Positions 27,410-36,081 of a stretch of DNA of 64,000 nt are shown one piece after another. The position numbers and the translations under genes were made by a program. How positions within the stretch are numbered: position 1 is the first letter of the stretch; each line of letters starts with the position of its first letter. This DNA is from Paracoccus beibuensis (GTDB lineage Bacteria > Pseudomonadota > Alphaproteobacteria > Rhodobacterales > Rhodobacteraceae): assembly GCF_026162625.1 (NCBI RefSeq), contig NZ_JAOTBD010000013.1, positions 1-64,000 of the forward strand, read 5' to 3'. The notes beneath the pieces were generated by a model. The model was given only the letters and a program-made list of their open reading frames with translations, was not told where the DNA came from and did not search any database.

Positions 27410-28894
27410 ATGAGCGGACTGCGCGTGATCACACCCGGCCAGGCCGAAGGCGAGGACAAACCCGCCATCCCCTTCTCGCTCGAGGCGGAACAGCAGCTTC
27501 TGGGCGCACTGCTGACCAACAACGACGTCTTCGACCGCGTCAGCCAGATCATCAAGTCCGACCACTTCTATCACCCGGTCCACGCACGCATCTTCGACAT
27601 CTGCGCCGAACGCATCCGCAAGAACGCGCTGGCCAGCCCCGTCACCATCAAGGCGTTTCTTGAAAACGACGACGGGCTGAAGGAACTTGGCGGCCCCGCC
27701 TACCTTGCCCGGATGGCGGCTGCGGCGATCAGCGCCTATGCGGCGCGCGACTATGCCCAGATGATCCGCGAATTCGCCCTGCGGCGCGAACTCATGCAGC
27801 TGGGTCAGGACATCGCCGCCCGCGCCTCGACTGTCGAGGTGGGCGACGACGCCGAGGAACAGATCAAGGCCGCGGAACAGACACTTTATAAGCTGGGCGA
27901 GGCCGGCGTCGCCGAACGCGGCTTCCAGAGCTTCCTCAAGGCCGTCACCGGCGCCGTGCAGGCCGCCAACGCCGCTTATCAGCGCGACGGCAAGCTGTCG
28001 GGGATCTCGACCGGGCTGATCGACCTGGACGGCAAGATGGGCGGCCTGAACAATTCGGACCTGATCATCCTGGCCGGGCGACCCTCGATGGGCAAGACCT
28101 CGCTGGCCACCAACATCGCGTTCAACATCGCGAAGGCCCACAAGTTGGGCGAAAAGCCCGACGGCACCCACGGCACCGTCGAAGGCGGCGTCGTCGGCTT
28201 CTTCAGCCTGGAAATGTCTGCCGAGCAGCTGGCCGCCCGCATCCTGTCCGAGGCCGCCGAGGTGCCCAGCGAACGCATCCGCTCGGGCAACATGGACGAG
28301 GCCGAGTTCCGCCGCTTCGTCGAGGCCGCCCACGCGCTGCAGAACTGCCCGCTCTATATCGACGACACGCCCGCGCTGCCGATCAACCAGCTGGCGGCCC
28401 GCGCCCGCAAGCTGAAGCGGACGCATGGATTGGACGTGCTGATGGTCGACTACCTTCAGCTTCTGAAGGCCGCGACCGCCAAGGACAGCCGCGTGAACGA
28501 GGTCAGCGAAATCACCCAGGGCCTCAAGGCCATCGCGAAAGAGCTGAACATCCCTGTGATCGCCCTGTCGCAGCTGTCCCGACAGGTCGAGAACCGCGAG
28601 GACAAGCGCCCGCAGCTGTCCGACCTGCGCGAATCCGGCTCGATCGAGCAGGACGCCGACATCGTGATGTTCGTTTTCCGCGAGGAATACTACAAGGAAC
28701 GCGAGAAGCCGTCCGACAGCGATCTGGATGCGATGGCCAAGTGGCAGCAGATCATGGAGAGCGTGCATGGCAAGGCCGAGGTGATCCTCGGCAAGCAGCG
28801 TCACGGCCCCATCGGCACGGTCGAACTGGCCTTCGAGGGACAGTTCACCCGCTTCGGCAACCTCGCCCGCGACCGGCAGAGCCAGTGGGAATGA
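27410..28894 (+). CDS. dnaB: Replicative DNA helicase DnaB
   Basis: DnaB is the hexameric helicase that unwinds DNA at the replication fork. The 494-aa product has the N-terminal primase-binding domain (FSLEAEQQLLGALLTNN), a linker, and a RecA-like motor with Walker A GRPSMGKTS, FFSLEMSAEQLAARI, Walker B LMVDYLQLL and SQLSRQVENRED. No intein is present. The ATG at 27410 has AGGA six bases upstream. It overlaps the next gene by 4 bases. Confidence 0.97.
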   Translation: MSGLRVITPGQAEGEDKPAIPFSLEAEQQLLGALLTNNDVFDRVSQIIKSDHFYHPVHARIFDICAERIRKNALASPVTIKAFLENDDGLKELGGPAYLARMAAAAISAYAARDYAQMIREFALRRELMQLGQDIAARASTVEVGDDAEEQIKAAEQTLYKLGEAGVAERGFQSFLKAVTGAVQAANAAYQRDGKLSGISTGLIDLDGKMGGLNNSDLIILAGRPSMGKTSLATNIAFNIAKAHKLGEKPDGTHGTVEGGVVGFFSLEMSAEQLAARILSEAAEVPSERIRSGNMDEAEFRRFVEAAHALQNCPLYIDDTPALPINQLAARARKLKRTHGLDVLMVDYLQLLKAATAKDSRVNEVSEITQGLKAIAKELNIPVIALSQLSRQVENREDKRPQLSDLRESGSIEQDADIVMFVFREEYYKEREKPSDSDLDAMAKWQQIMESVHGKAEVILGKQRHGPIGTVELAFEGQFTRFGNLARDRQSQWE

Positions 28895-29241
28895 GCCTGC
28901 CGGTTCCGGTCGTCACGGTCGGACTGCTGATCGCGTCGAACGTCTTCATGACCTTCGCGTGGTATGGACACCTGCGCTTCAAGACGGCCCCTCTGCTCGT
29001 CGTCATTGCGGTCAGTTGGCTGATCGCACTGCCCGAATATATCCTGCAGGTGCCCGCCAACCGCATCGGGCACGGCCATTTCAGCCCGGCCCAGCTGAAG
29101 ACCATCCAAGAGGTCATCAGCCTGTCCGTCTTCGCCGTCTTTTCCTGGGCATACCTTGGTGAAAAGCTGGGGTGGCAGCACGGGGTCGGCTTTTCCCTCA
29201 TCTGCCTTGGCGCCTGGTTCATCTTCCACGACTTCGGCTGA
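28891..29241 (+). CDS. DUF486-family DMT-type membrane protein
   Basis: The 116-aa protein has four membrane helices and the DUF486 pattern: ASNVFMTFAWYGHL in helix 1, SWLIALPEYILQVPANRIGH after helix 2, and LKTIQEVISLSVFAVFSWAYLGEKL. The family is related to small drug/metabolite transporters; its substrate is unknown. It starts within the dnaB stop codon (ATGA). A GC-rich hairpin repeat follows. Confidence 0.88.
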   Translation: MSLPVPVVTVGLLIASNVFMTFAWYGHLRFKTAPLLVVIAVSWLIALPEYILQVPANRIGHGHFSPAQLKTIQEVISLSVFAVFSWAYLGEKLGWQHGVGFSLICLGAWFIFHDFG

Positions 29242-29264
29242 GGCACGAACGGCCATCGGGGGGT

Positions 29265-29284
29265 GCGGGGGGCTGGCCCCCCGC
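29265..29284 (+). repeat. REP-like GC hairpin, copy 1
   Basis: GCGGGGGG (29265-29272) pairs with CCCCCCGC (29277-29284), and a flank containing CGCGGGACGCA follows. The same layout and flank recur at 39146. It sits 23 bases after a gene end, so it may help end or protect the transcript. Confidence 0.6.
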
Positions 29285-29495
29285 CGTCGCGGGACGCAAG
29301 CTCTGTGTCGCAGTTGGACGCAGATCCGATCACGCGTCCTGATCCACCTTCCCCAGTGGCCCTTGTTTTGGCCTCGCCGGATGGGCGGCTTGGCATAGAA
29401 CCTACCTGCTCCGGCGCGGCCCTTGCAATGCTGTGCTCTGGACGGCAGCGCGTAGCTCTGCATAACGTGCAAGACACCATCGCCAAAGGCTCCAG

Positions 29496-30683
29496 ATGCG
29501 CACGCCCCCTCACCTTCTGACGCTGGTTGCCCTGTCGGGCGTCTCGGCGCTGTCCATGAACGTGTTCCTGCCGTCGCTGCCAGGCATGGCGCGGGACTTC
29601 GGCGTCGACTACGCGGTCATGCAGCTGTCGGTTTCGGCCTATATCGGCGCCAGCGCGGCGCTGCAGTTGATCGGTGGGCCGCTCAGCGACCGCTTCGGTC
29701 GACGGCCCGTGGTCATCTGGGGCCTCGTCGGCTTCCTGCTGGCCACGATCGGCACGCTGATGGCGACCACTGCCGCGACCTTCCTTGTCTTCCGGCTGCT
29801 CCAGTCGGTCATCACCGTCTGCATGCTGGTGCCGCGGGCCGTGGTACGCGACCTTTACGACGGCGACCGGGCGGCGTCGATGCTGGGCTATGTCACGATG
29901 GGCATGGCCGTGGTGCCGATGATGGCGCCCGTCTTCGGCGGCGTCCTTGACGAGCTCTTCGGCTGGCAGGCGAATTTCGCGGTGATGGGCCTTCTGGGCA
30001 TCATCGTCCTGGTCCTCGCGTTTCGCGACATGGGAGAGACGGTGCGCGGCGGCGGCCTGTCCCTGCGGCGGCAGATGGTGAACTATCCCATCCTGGCGCG
30101 CTCGCACAGGTTCTGGGGCTATTGCCTGGCCGCGACGCTGTCGTCGGGCGCGTTCTTCGCCTATCTGGGCGGGGCGCCCTTTGTGGGGGAGCGCGTGTTC
30201 GGCCTGACGCCCGCGCAGGTCGGCTACTGGTTCGCGGCCCCTTCCATCGGCTATATCATGGGCAACTTCCTGTCGGCACGCCTGTCGGCACGCCTCGGGC
30301 TGAACCGGATGATCCTGTTCGGTGCGATCACCTGCTTCGTCGCGCTGTCGCTGGCGCTTCTGGCCGACCTGTCGGGGCTGGTTCGGCCGCTTGTCTTCTT
30401 CGGGGCCATCGCGTTGATGGGCCTCGGGAATGGCATGGTCCTGCCCAACGCCAATGCTGGCATGATGAGCGTCCGGCCAGAGTTGGCCGGCACGGCCTCG
30501 GGCTTGGGCGGCGCGCTGACCGTCGCCGGGGGCGCGGCGCTGTCGGCGCTGGCCGGCGCGCTGCTGCAACCGGGCAGCGGCGCGACGCCGCTTCTGGTCA
30601 TCATGTGCGCCTCGGCGGCAGGGTCGCTGCTGGCCATCGCCTGGGTCTTCCGCCGCGAGGCGCAGCTGATGGCCCTGCACTAG
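29496..30683 (+). CDS. Bcr/CflA-type MFS multidrug exporter, second copy
   Basis: This 395-aa protein has 12 membrane segments. SALSMNVFLPSLPGMARDF in segment 1, GGPLSDRFGRRPVV in the 2-3 loop and VPRAVVRDLYDGDRAASML after segment 4 place it in the same drug-antiporter branch as the gene at 10301, though the two are clearly diverged. It is monocistronic, with a 254-base gap upstream that holds the hairpin repeat and little else. The substrate is not predictable. Confidence 0.87.
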   Translation: MRTPPHLLTLVALSGVSALSMNVFLPSLPGMARDFGVDYAVMQLSVSAYIGASAALQLIGGPLSDRFGRRPVVIWGLVGFLLATIGTLMATTAATFLVFRLLQSVITVCMLVPRAVVRDLYDGDRAASMLGYVTMGMAVVPMMAPVFGGVLDELFGWQANFAVMGLLGIIVLVLAFRDMGETVRGGGLSLRRQMVNYPILARSHRFWGYCLAATLSSGAFFAYLGGAPFVGERVFGLTPAQVGYWFAAPSIGYIMGNFLSARLSARLGLNRMILFGAITCFVALSLALLADLSGLVRPLVFFGAIALMGLGNGMVLPNANAGMMSVRPELAGTASGLGGALTVAGGAALSALAGALLQPGSGATPLLVIMCASAAGSLLAIAWVFRREAQLMALH

Positions 30684-30700
30684 GATCTTGCCGGCCCGGC

Positions 30701-30728
30701 TTTGCAACGGCTAAGGCTTGTTTGCAAA
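30701..30728. promoter_or_regulatory. TTTGCAA boxes in front of the ScfR-like regulator
   Basis: TTTGCAA (30701-30707) and TTTGCAAA (30721-30728) have TGCA cores 20 bases apart, two helical turns, and lie just before the regulator start. Published targets of PccR in Rhodobacter are paired TTTGCAAA elements, so this is probably an autoregulatory site, though the spacing differs. Confidence 0.55.
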
Positions 30729-30738
30729 GGGGAACGGG

Positions 30739-32136
30739 ATGGCCACGCAAAAAATCTATGCCGGCAGCGCCTTGCGGGAAACCCGCGCCCGCGCCGGCTT
30801 GACGCAGCGCCGCTTCGCGGAAAGCCTCGGCGTGTCGCTGCCCTACCTGTCGCAGATGGAGAACAACCACCGGCCGATCAGCGCAGGAGCCCTGCTGCGG
30901 CTGGCGCAGGAGTTCGGCGTCGACCTGACGACGCTGGCCGCCGGCGATGCCGAACGCATGGTGATCGATATGCAGGAAGCCCTGGCCGACCCTTTGTTCG
31001 ATGCCGCCCCGCCGCTGGCCGACCTGCGCCTCGCTGCGACCAATGCGCCGGTGCTGGCGCGGGCGTTCCTCGACCTCTATCGCGCGCATCGCGAAGGTCA
31101 GGAACGCCTGGCCGCGCTGGACGAGGCGATCGGTGCCGCCAGCCAGAACAGCCTGACCACCCCTTGGGAGGAGGTGCGGGACTTCTTCCACTACTGCGAC
31201 AACTACATCGACGCCGTCGACCGCGCGGCCGAACGCTTTGCCTGCCCGGACGGCAAGCGAGGTGATCCCTGGCAGATGGCCGTCGCGGCACTGGCCGCGA
31301 ACGGCATCGAGGTCCGCCTGACCGAGCTTCCGGCCAACTCGGTCTATCGCCGCGACGGCGACCGCCTGCTGGTCAATGCCGCAGCCGAGGCCCCTACCCG
31401 GCTTTTCCAGCTGCTGCACCTTGTGGCGCTGGAACGGCAGGGCGACCTTCTGGAGGCGACGCTGGACCTGGCCCGCTTCCGCAGCCCCACGGCGCGCGAG
31501 ATCGCGCGGCTTGGCATGGCGAACTACTTCGCGGGGGCCGCGCTCATGCCCTATCGCGCGTTCCTGGCCGCCGCACAGCACGAACGGCACGACCTGGAGC
31601 GTCTGTCGCACCTCTTTGGGGCCTCGCTGGAGCAGGTGGCCCACCGGCTGTCGACGATGCAGCGGCCGGGTGCCAAGGGGGTGCCGTTCTTCTTTGTCCG
31701 GGTCGACCAGGCCGGCACGATCACCAAGCGCCATTCGGCAACCCGGCTGCAATTCGCCCGCTTCGGGGGCGCCTGCCCCTTGTGGAACGTGCACCAGGCG
31801 TTCGAACAGCCGGGCCGCTTCCTGCGCCAGCTGGCGGAAACGCCGGACGGCGTGCGCTATCTGCTGCTGTCGCGCGACGTGTCCAAGCACGCCGGCGCTT
31901 TCAACGCCCCCGTCCGCCGCTTTGCCATCGGGCTGGGGGTCGAGGTCACGCAGGCCGAGGGCATGGTCTATGCAGACGGGCTGGACCTGACCAAGCCGCG
32001 GGCCTTCGAACCCATCGGCATCTCTTGCCGGATCTGCCCGCGCCGCGACTGCCACCAGCGGTCGGTGCCACCCATCGACCGCAACCTGCGCATTCCGCAG
32101 GATCGCCACGGCCCCCTTCCCTACGAAATCGCCTGA
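30739..32136 (+). CDS. Short-chain fatty acyl transcriptional regulator (ScfR/PccR/RamB type)
   Basis: This 465-aa regulator has an N-terminal XRE helix-turn-helix (about residues 8-60, LRETRARAGLTQRRFAESLGVSLPYLSQMENN). A middle IrrE/DUF955-like region and a C-terminal DUF2083 domain ending in cysteines (ISCRICPRRDCHQRS) follow. Relatives sense short-chain acyl-CoAs and control propionyl-CoA carboxylase, glyoxylate or methylcitrate genes. Here the likely targets include propionate and valine metabolism, encoded 7 kb downstream, by inference. GGGG lies upstream of the ATG together with TTTGCAA boxes. Confidence 0.85.
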   Translation: MATQKIYAGSALRETRARAGLTQRRFAESLGVSLPYLSQMENNHRPISAGALLRLAQEFGVDLTTLAAGDAERMVIDMQEALADPLFDAAPPLADLRLAATNAPVLARAFLDLYRAHREGQERLAALDEAIGAASQNSLTTPWEEVRDFFHYCDNYIDAVDRAAERFACPDGKRGDPWQMAVAALAANGIEVRLTELPANSVYRRDGDRLLVNAAAEAPTRLFQLLHLVALERQGDLLEATLDLARFRSPTAREIARLGMANYFAGAALMPYRAFLAAAQHERHDLERLSHLFGASLEQVAHRLSTMQRPGAKGVPFFFVRVDQAGTITKRHSATRLQFARFGGACPLWNVHQAFEQPGRFLRQLAETPDGVRYLLLSRDVSKHAGAFNAPVRRFAIGLGVEVTQAEGMVYADGLDLTKPRAFEPIGISCRICPRRDCHQRSVPPIDRNLRIPQDRHGPLPYEIA

Positions 32137-32137
32137 C

Positions 32138-32146
32138 TTATCCACA
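32138..32146 (+). promoter_or_regulatory. Perfect DnaA box
   Basis: TTATCCACA matches the DnaA consensus exactly and lies one base after the regulator stop codon, in a 186-base gap. I saw no cluster of boxes or AT-rich unwinding region, so this is not evidence for an origin. Confidence 0.45.
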
Positions 32147-32322
32147 GACGAACCCCGCAACTTGGGCGGGAACCCGCCGAATAGAGCGAGGTTTCGCGTA
32201 TCGTTGCCGCGCCTTTTTCTTGGCTGTTGCTTTGAAGGCACAGCTGCTGTTTACCCAACGCCGAATGGAACCAATGCGCCGACCACGGACAAGGCGTGCC
32301 TTTCGAGGGACAGTGATCAAAT

Positions 32323-33600
32323 ATGACGGTGATGGATCGACTGAACGCGTCGCTTGGAAAAATCCTGCCAGAGCAGCGGCTTTTCCTCCGGTCAGATGAT
32401 ACCACCCGCGTCCTGCGCCTGCGGCCCCTGACGCAACTTGCCGGGATCAGCGGCATCACGCTTGCTTTCGGCTGGACGCTGTTCGCAAGCTCGGCGCTTA
32501 TGATCGACGCCGTGGGCGCCGACAGGTCGGGGATTTCAGGCACGCAAGCCGGTTTCGAACAGCGGCTGCACGAGCTGCAGGCCGAACGTGACGCGCGCGC
32601 GACCGAGGCGCTGGCCGCCCAGGCGCGCTTCGCGACGGCGCTGGACCAGGTGTCGCAGATGCAGACGCAGCTGCTCGGCTCCGAGGAGAAGCGCCGCGAG
32701 ATGGAGGCCGGCCTTGGCGCGATCCGCTCGACCCTGACCGAGACGCTGGCGAAACGCGAGGCGCAGCAGACCGCCGCCGCGGACGGTGCCGGCCCCGATC
32801 GCAGCGAGGAAGTCACCGCCGCGCTGGACATCCTGGCGGAAGAGCTTCGCCAGACCGCCGACCAGCGCGCCCTGGCCCGGCAAGAGGCCGACGAGGCCCG
32901 CCTTGCCGCGCAGGAGCTGACCGTCGAGCGCGACCAGATCCTGGCCCGCAACGACGAGATCCTGACGCAGCTCGAGGACGCGGTGACGGTCTCGGTCGCG
33001 CCGCTGGACGATGTCTTCCGCGCGGTCGGGATGAACCCGGACAAGGTTCTGGAGACGATCCGCGAAGGGTATTCCGGTCAGGGCGGTCCGCTGACGCCGC
33101 TGTCCTATTCGACCCGCGGCAACGCGGCGCTCAGCCAGAACGAGACAAAGGCTCGGCAGATCATCGTGACGCTGGACCAGATGAACACATATCGGATCGC
33201 CATCGAGAAGCTGCCGCTGGCTATGCCGGTGCAGCAGGCGTTCCGCTATACCTCGGGCTTCGGCCGGCGGTGGGGGCGCATGCACCAGGGCATCGACATG
33301 GCCGGACCCGTGGGCACGCCGATCCACGCTACCGGCGACGGGGTCGTGACCGTTGCAAGTCGCCAGGGCGCCTACGGCAACCTCATCAAGATCGAGCATG
33401 AGCTGGGGACCGAAACGCGCTATGGTCATCTCAGCCGGATCGGCGTGAAAGTCGGTCAAAGGGTGTCGCAAGGAGAGCTTATCGGTGCTATGGGCAATAC
33501 CGGACGCTCGACCGGGCCACACCTGCATTACGAGGTGCGGATGAACGGTCGGGCCGTGGACCCGATGAGCTTCATCAAGGCAGCAGAAAATGTTCAGTAA
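32323..33600 (+). CDS. M23 (LytM) family peptidoglycan endopeptidase
   Basis: The 425-aa protein is anchored by one membrane helix (about residues 38-62), followed by a coiled coil (about 75-215) and a C-terminal M23 domain. Zinc ligands are in HQGIDMA and HLHYEVR, with YGHLSRIGV between. All LytM metal ligands appear present, so it should be an active endopeptidase cutting cross-linked peptidoglycan. It overlaps the bactofilin gene by 11 bases; such pairs shape the cell wall in other bacteria. The start lacks a strong ribosome site; ATG 32332 is an alternative. Confidence 0.9.
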   Translation: MTVMDRLNASLGKILPEQRLFLRSDDTTRVLRLRPLTQLAGISGITLAFGWTLFASSALMIDAVGADRSGISGTQAGFEQRLHELQAERDARATEALAAQARFATALDQVSQMQTQLLGSEEKRREMEAGLGAIRSTLTETLAKREAQQTAAADGAGPDRSEEVTAALDILAEELRQTADQRALARQEADEARLAAQELTVERDQILARNDEILTQLEDAVTVSVAPLDDVFRAVGMNPDKVLETIREGYSGQGGPLTPLSYSTRGNAALSQNETKARQIIVTLDQMNTYRIAIEKLPLAMPVQQAFRYTSGFGRRWGRMHQGIDMAGPVGTPIHATGDGVVTVASRQGAYGNLIKIEHELGTETRYGHLSRIGVKVGQRVSQGELIGAMGNTGRSTGPHLHYEVRMNGRAVDPMSFIKAAENVQ

Positions 33601-34081
33601 GACCCGCGTGACCGAGAACCGTCCCACTTCCTCGCCTGCCCCGTCCGGGCCCTTGCCCGAAGCCGCGCCCGCCGCACCCGAACGCGCCGTTGATGCCGCA
33701 GCCACGCCGGCGCCGCGTCCCCGGACCACGCCGTCGATCATGTCCTCGGACCTGACGGTCGTCGGGAACATCAAGACGCAGGGCGACATCCAGGTCGAGG
33801 GCACTGTCGAGGGCGACATTCGCGCCCATCAGCTGACGGTCGGTGAGACGGCCACCATCAAGGGCGAGATCGTCGGAGATGATGTTATCGTCCACGGCCG
33901 CGTGGTCGGCCGCGTGCGCGGCCTGAAGGTGCGCCTGACCGCCACGGCCCGCGTCGAGGGCGACATCATCCACAAGACCATCGCCATCGAATCAGGCGCC
34001 CACTTCGAGGGTTCGGTCCAGCGCCAGGAAGACCCGTTGAACAACGGCGGCACCAAGAAGCTGGCTCCTCCGGCCGAATAA
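33590..34081 (+). CDS. Bactofilin
   Basis: Bactofilins polymerise without nucleotide into filaments that position wall enzymes. The 163-aa product has a disordered Pro/Ala-rich N-terminus (1-48) and a right-handed beta-helix core (about 53-145) built of repeats such as GDIQVEGTVEGDIRA, KGEIVGDDVIVHGRVVG and ARVEGDIIH. Its start lies inside the end of the M23 gene, so the two are translationally coupled, matching known bactofilin-endopeptidase modules. A terminator follows. Confidence 0.92.
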   Translation: MFSKTRVTENRPTSSPAPSGPLPEAAPAAPERAVDAAATPAPRPRTTPSIMSSDLTVVGNIKTQGDIQVEGTVEGDIRAHQLTVGETATIKGEIVGDDVIVHGRVVGRVRGLKVRLTATARVEGDIIHKTIAIESGAHFEGSVQRQEDPLNNGGTKKLAPPAE

Positions 34082-34101
34082 TATTCGCCGCTGTGCCTGT
34101 C

Positions 34102-34125
34102 GGACCCGCCTCGGCGGGTCCTTTC
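34102..34125 (+). terminator. Terminator of the M23-bactofilin operon
   Basis: GGACCCGC (34102-34109) pairs with GCGGGTCC (34114-34121), followed by TTTC and a T-rich tail, 20 bases after the bactofilin stop. Confidence 0.8.
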
Positions 34126-34786
34126 ATTTGTAGCTGGCCTTGCAGGATTTTCAGATCGGCGAACGCCATGGGCGGCGGCCGAGTCCCTGCCCCCTCCTAT
34201 GGCGCATTCCCAGGACGCAACGAGCGGAGTTCCTGGCCCCTGCTACCTCACATGGAGCACGCTCAGGATGCCGGACACATCGGCACTTTATGAAACCTCA
34301 GGCTGCCTCACGACATTGCGAAACGCATATCCGGGCAGAGCGGCGGAATGAGGTACCTGATAACGCGGGGGCGTCCTTATGACTTACTTGCAGTAGCGCA
34401 AGAGCGCGCAGGGTCGCCGAAAACGAATTTCCTGTGCGTCTTTTTCCACAGGCGCAAGAAGTCGAGAGACCGGCGCGGTCGGCTAGCTGCGCATGGCGAT
34501 ACCCCTTGGGCAGATATTCCACGGGCCAGTTCGGTATCAACCGACCTGGGTCCGGTGTGGCAGCGTCTTTGCCTGAAGCGTATGCCAGCGCGGTCTCGGC
34601 GCAAGCCGACTTCGGCAGAGCACCGCGGATCGCCGTCGGTCCACCCTACATTCCGCATGTTCAAGCGGGCTTTGCATCTTGCCGTCGGCAGAATAGCTTT
34701 GCACCCGCAGCCATCGGAAGGTCTGGAGACATCATGCGACACGCCACCTGCACGGCCGGCCCATCGACGAGAAGCGTCGTCGTCGG
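34126..34786. other. Long gap of atypical composition without a convincing gene
   Basis: About 660 bases with visibly lower G+C and no frame giving a recognisable protein. A 118-codon frame (34434-34790) contains a low-complexity Ala/Ser stretch but lacks a ribosome site and shows no family motif. The stretch may be eroded coding DNA or an acquired remnant. Confidence 0.4.
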
Positions 34787-35506
34787 ATGACACAAGGCAT
34801 CATCATCACGGGCGCGGGCAGCGGGATCGGCCGCACCACTGCGCGCCTCTTCCTGTCGCGGGGCTGGCGGGTGGCATTGCTGGGGCGCCGCGCACCGCCG
34901 CTGGAGGAAACGGCCGCCGGCCATCCTGATGCGCTGATCCTGCCCTGCGACGTGACCGACGAGGCTGGTGTACGTTTCGCGTTCGACCGTGCGCGCCGGG
35001 ACTGGGGGCGCATCGACGCGCTCTTCAACAATGCCGGGCAAGCAGCGTCGCTGGCCGATCCCGACCGCCTTCCGGTCGACGTGTTCCGAAAGGTCATCGA
35101 TACGAACGTGACCGGCATGTTCATCTGCGCGGCTGCGGCCTTTGCCGTGATGCGCGACCAGACACCGCAGGGCGGGCGCATCATCAACAACGGCTCGGTC
35201 GCCGCGCATTCGCCGCGTGCGCAGTCGGTCGCCTACACTGTCTCGAAGCACGCGGTGACCGGCCTGACGCGCAGCCTGTCGCTGGACGGGCGATCGCTCG
35301 ATATCGCCTGCGGACAGATCGACATCGGCAACGCCTCGACCGAGCTTCTGCGCCAGGCGGCGGCGCAGGATCCTGATGCCGAACCCACGATGGACGTCTC
35401 GACCGCCGCCGATTCGGTCTGGCACATGGCCAACCTTCCGCCAGGCGCCAACATTCAGTTCATGACAATCATGGCGACCGCCATGCCCTTCATCGGCCGC
35501 GGCTAA
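34787..35506 (+). CDS. Short-chain dehydrogenase/reductase
   Basis: The 239-aa classical SDR has TGAGSGIG (residues 8-15), CDVTDE, FNNAGQ, the catalytic Ser in INNGSVAAHS and YTVSK. After the second strand it has GRRAPP, where Arg residues suggest NADP preference. It ends with a family-typical but shortened substrate loop. The ribosome site is weak. It is convergent with coaD and the two overlap by 4 bases. The substrate is unknown. Confidence 0.82.
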   Translation: MTQGIIITGAGSGIGRTTARLFLSRGWRVALLGRRAPPLEETAAGHPDALILPCDVTDEAGVRFAFDRARRDWGRIDALFNNAGQAASLADPDRLPVDVFRKVIDTNVTGMFICAAAAFAVMRDQTPQGGRIINNGSVAAHSPRAQSVAYTVSKHAVTGLTRSLSLDGRSLDIACGQIDIGNASTELLRQAAAQDPDAEPTMDVSTAADSVWHMANLPPGANIQFMTIMATAMPFIGRG

Positions 35507-35994
35507 CCATAGCGGCGCAGCAACGCCTCGGCCACCGGGGGCGTGACGAATTTTGAGATGTCGCCGCCAAGCCGCGCGATTTCCTTGACCAGCTTCGAGG
35601 CAATGGCCTGCCGGCGCGCGTCGGCCATCATGAACACCGTCTCGATGCTGCTGTCCAAGGCGCGGTTCATGCCGACCATCTGGAACTCGTATTCGAAGTC
35701 GGCCACGGCGCGAAGGCCGCGGACGATCACCTTGGCGCCCACGTCGCGGGCGCAGTCGATCAGCAGGTTCTCGAACGGGTGGACGAGGATCTCGCCCCCG
35801 GTCTTCAGCGCGATGGCGTCGCATTCGGCCTGGACCATCGCCACGCGCTCCTCCAGCGGGAAAAGCGGGCTCTTGTCGCGGTTGATCGCGACGCCGATGA
35901 CCAGCCGATCGACCAGCGCCATGGCGCGCTGGATGATGTCGATATGGCCCAGGGTGATCGGGTCGAATGTCCCGGGATAGAGGCCGATGCGCAT
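35503..35994 (-). CDS. coaD: Phosphopantetheine adenylyltransferase
   Basis: CoaD transfers AMP to 4'-phosphopantetheine, the fourth step of coenzyme A synthesis. The 163-aa protein starts MRIGLYPGTFDPITLGHID with the nucleotidyltransferase TxGH motif (His17), then has RDKSPLFPLEER, VIVRGLRAVADFEYE and the late SKLVKEI signature. Length and motifs are those of the hexameric bacterial enzyme. Confidence 0.97.
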   Translation of the reverse strand: MRIGLYPGTFDPITLGHIDIIQRAMALVDRLVIGVAINRDKSPLFPLEERVAMVQAECDAIALKTGGEILVHPFENLLIDCARDVGAKVIVRGLRAVADFEYEFQMVGMNRALDSSIETVFMMADARRQAIASKLVKEIARLGGDISKFVTPPVAEALLRRYG

Positions 35995-36081
35995 GAGGTC
36001 GCGTCCTGTGTCAGGGTCCGGGCCTCAGGCAAACCGCATTTGCCCCCCGATTGCAAGAAAGTGATCGCGCGTGACGATGCG

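Noticed and set aside
29300..29495. tRNA or small RNA gene upstream of the second MFS exporter
   Set aside because: No cloverleaf, no clear terminator and no conserved RNA motif seen.
27300..32146. Chromosomal replication origin
   Set aside because: Only scattered DnaA-like boxes are present, with no cluster, no AT-rich unwinding element and no dnaA, hemE or parAB genes.
34434..34790. 118-codon frame in the gap before the SDR gene
   Set aside because: No ribosome site, no recognisable motif and composition unlike neighbouring genes.
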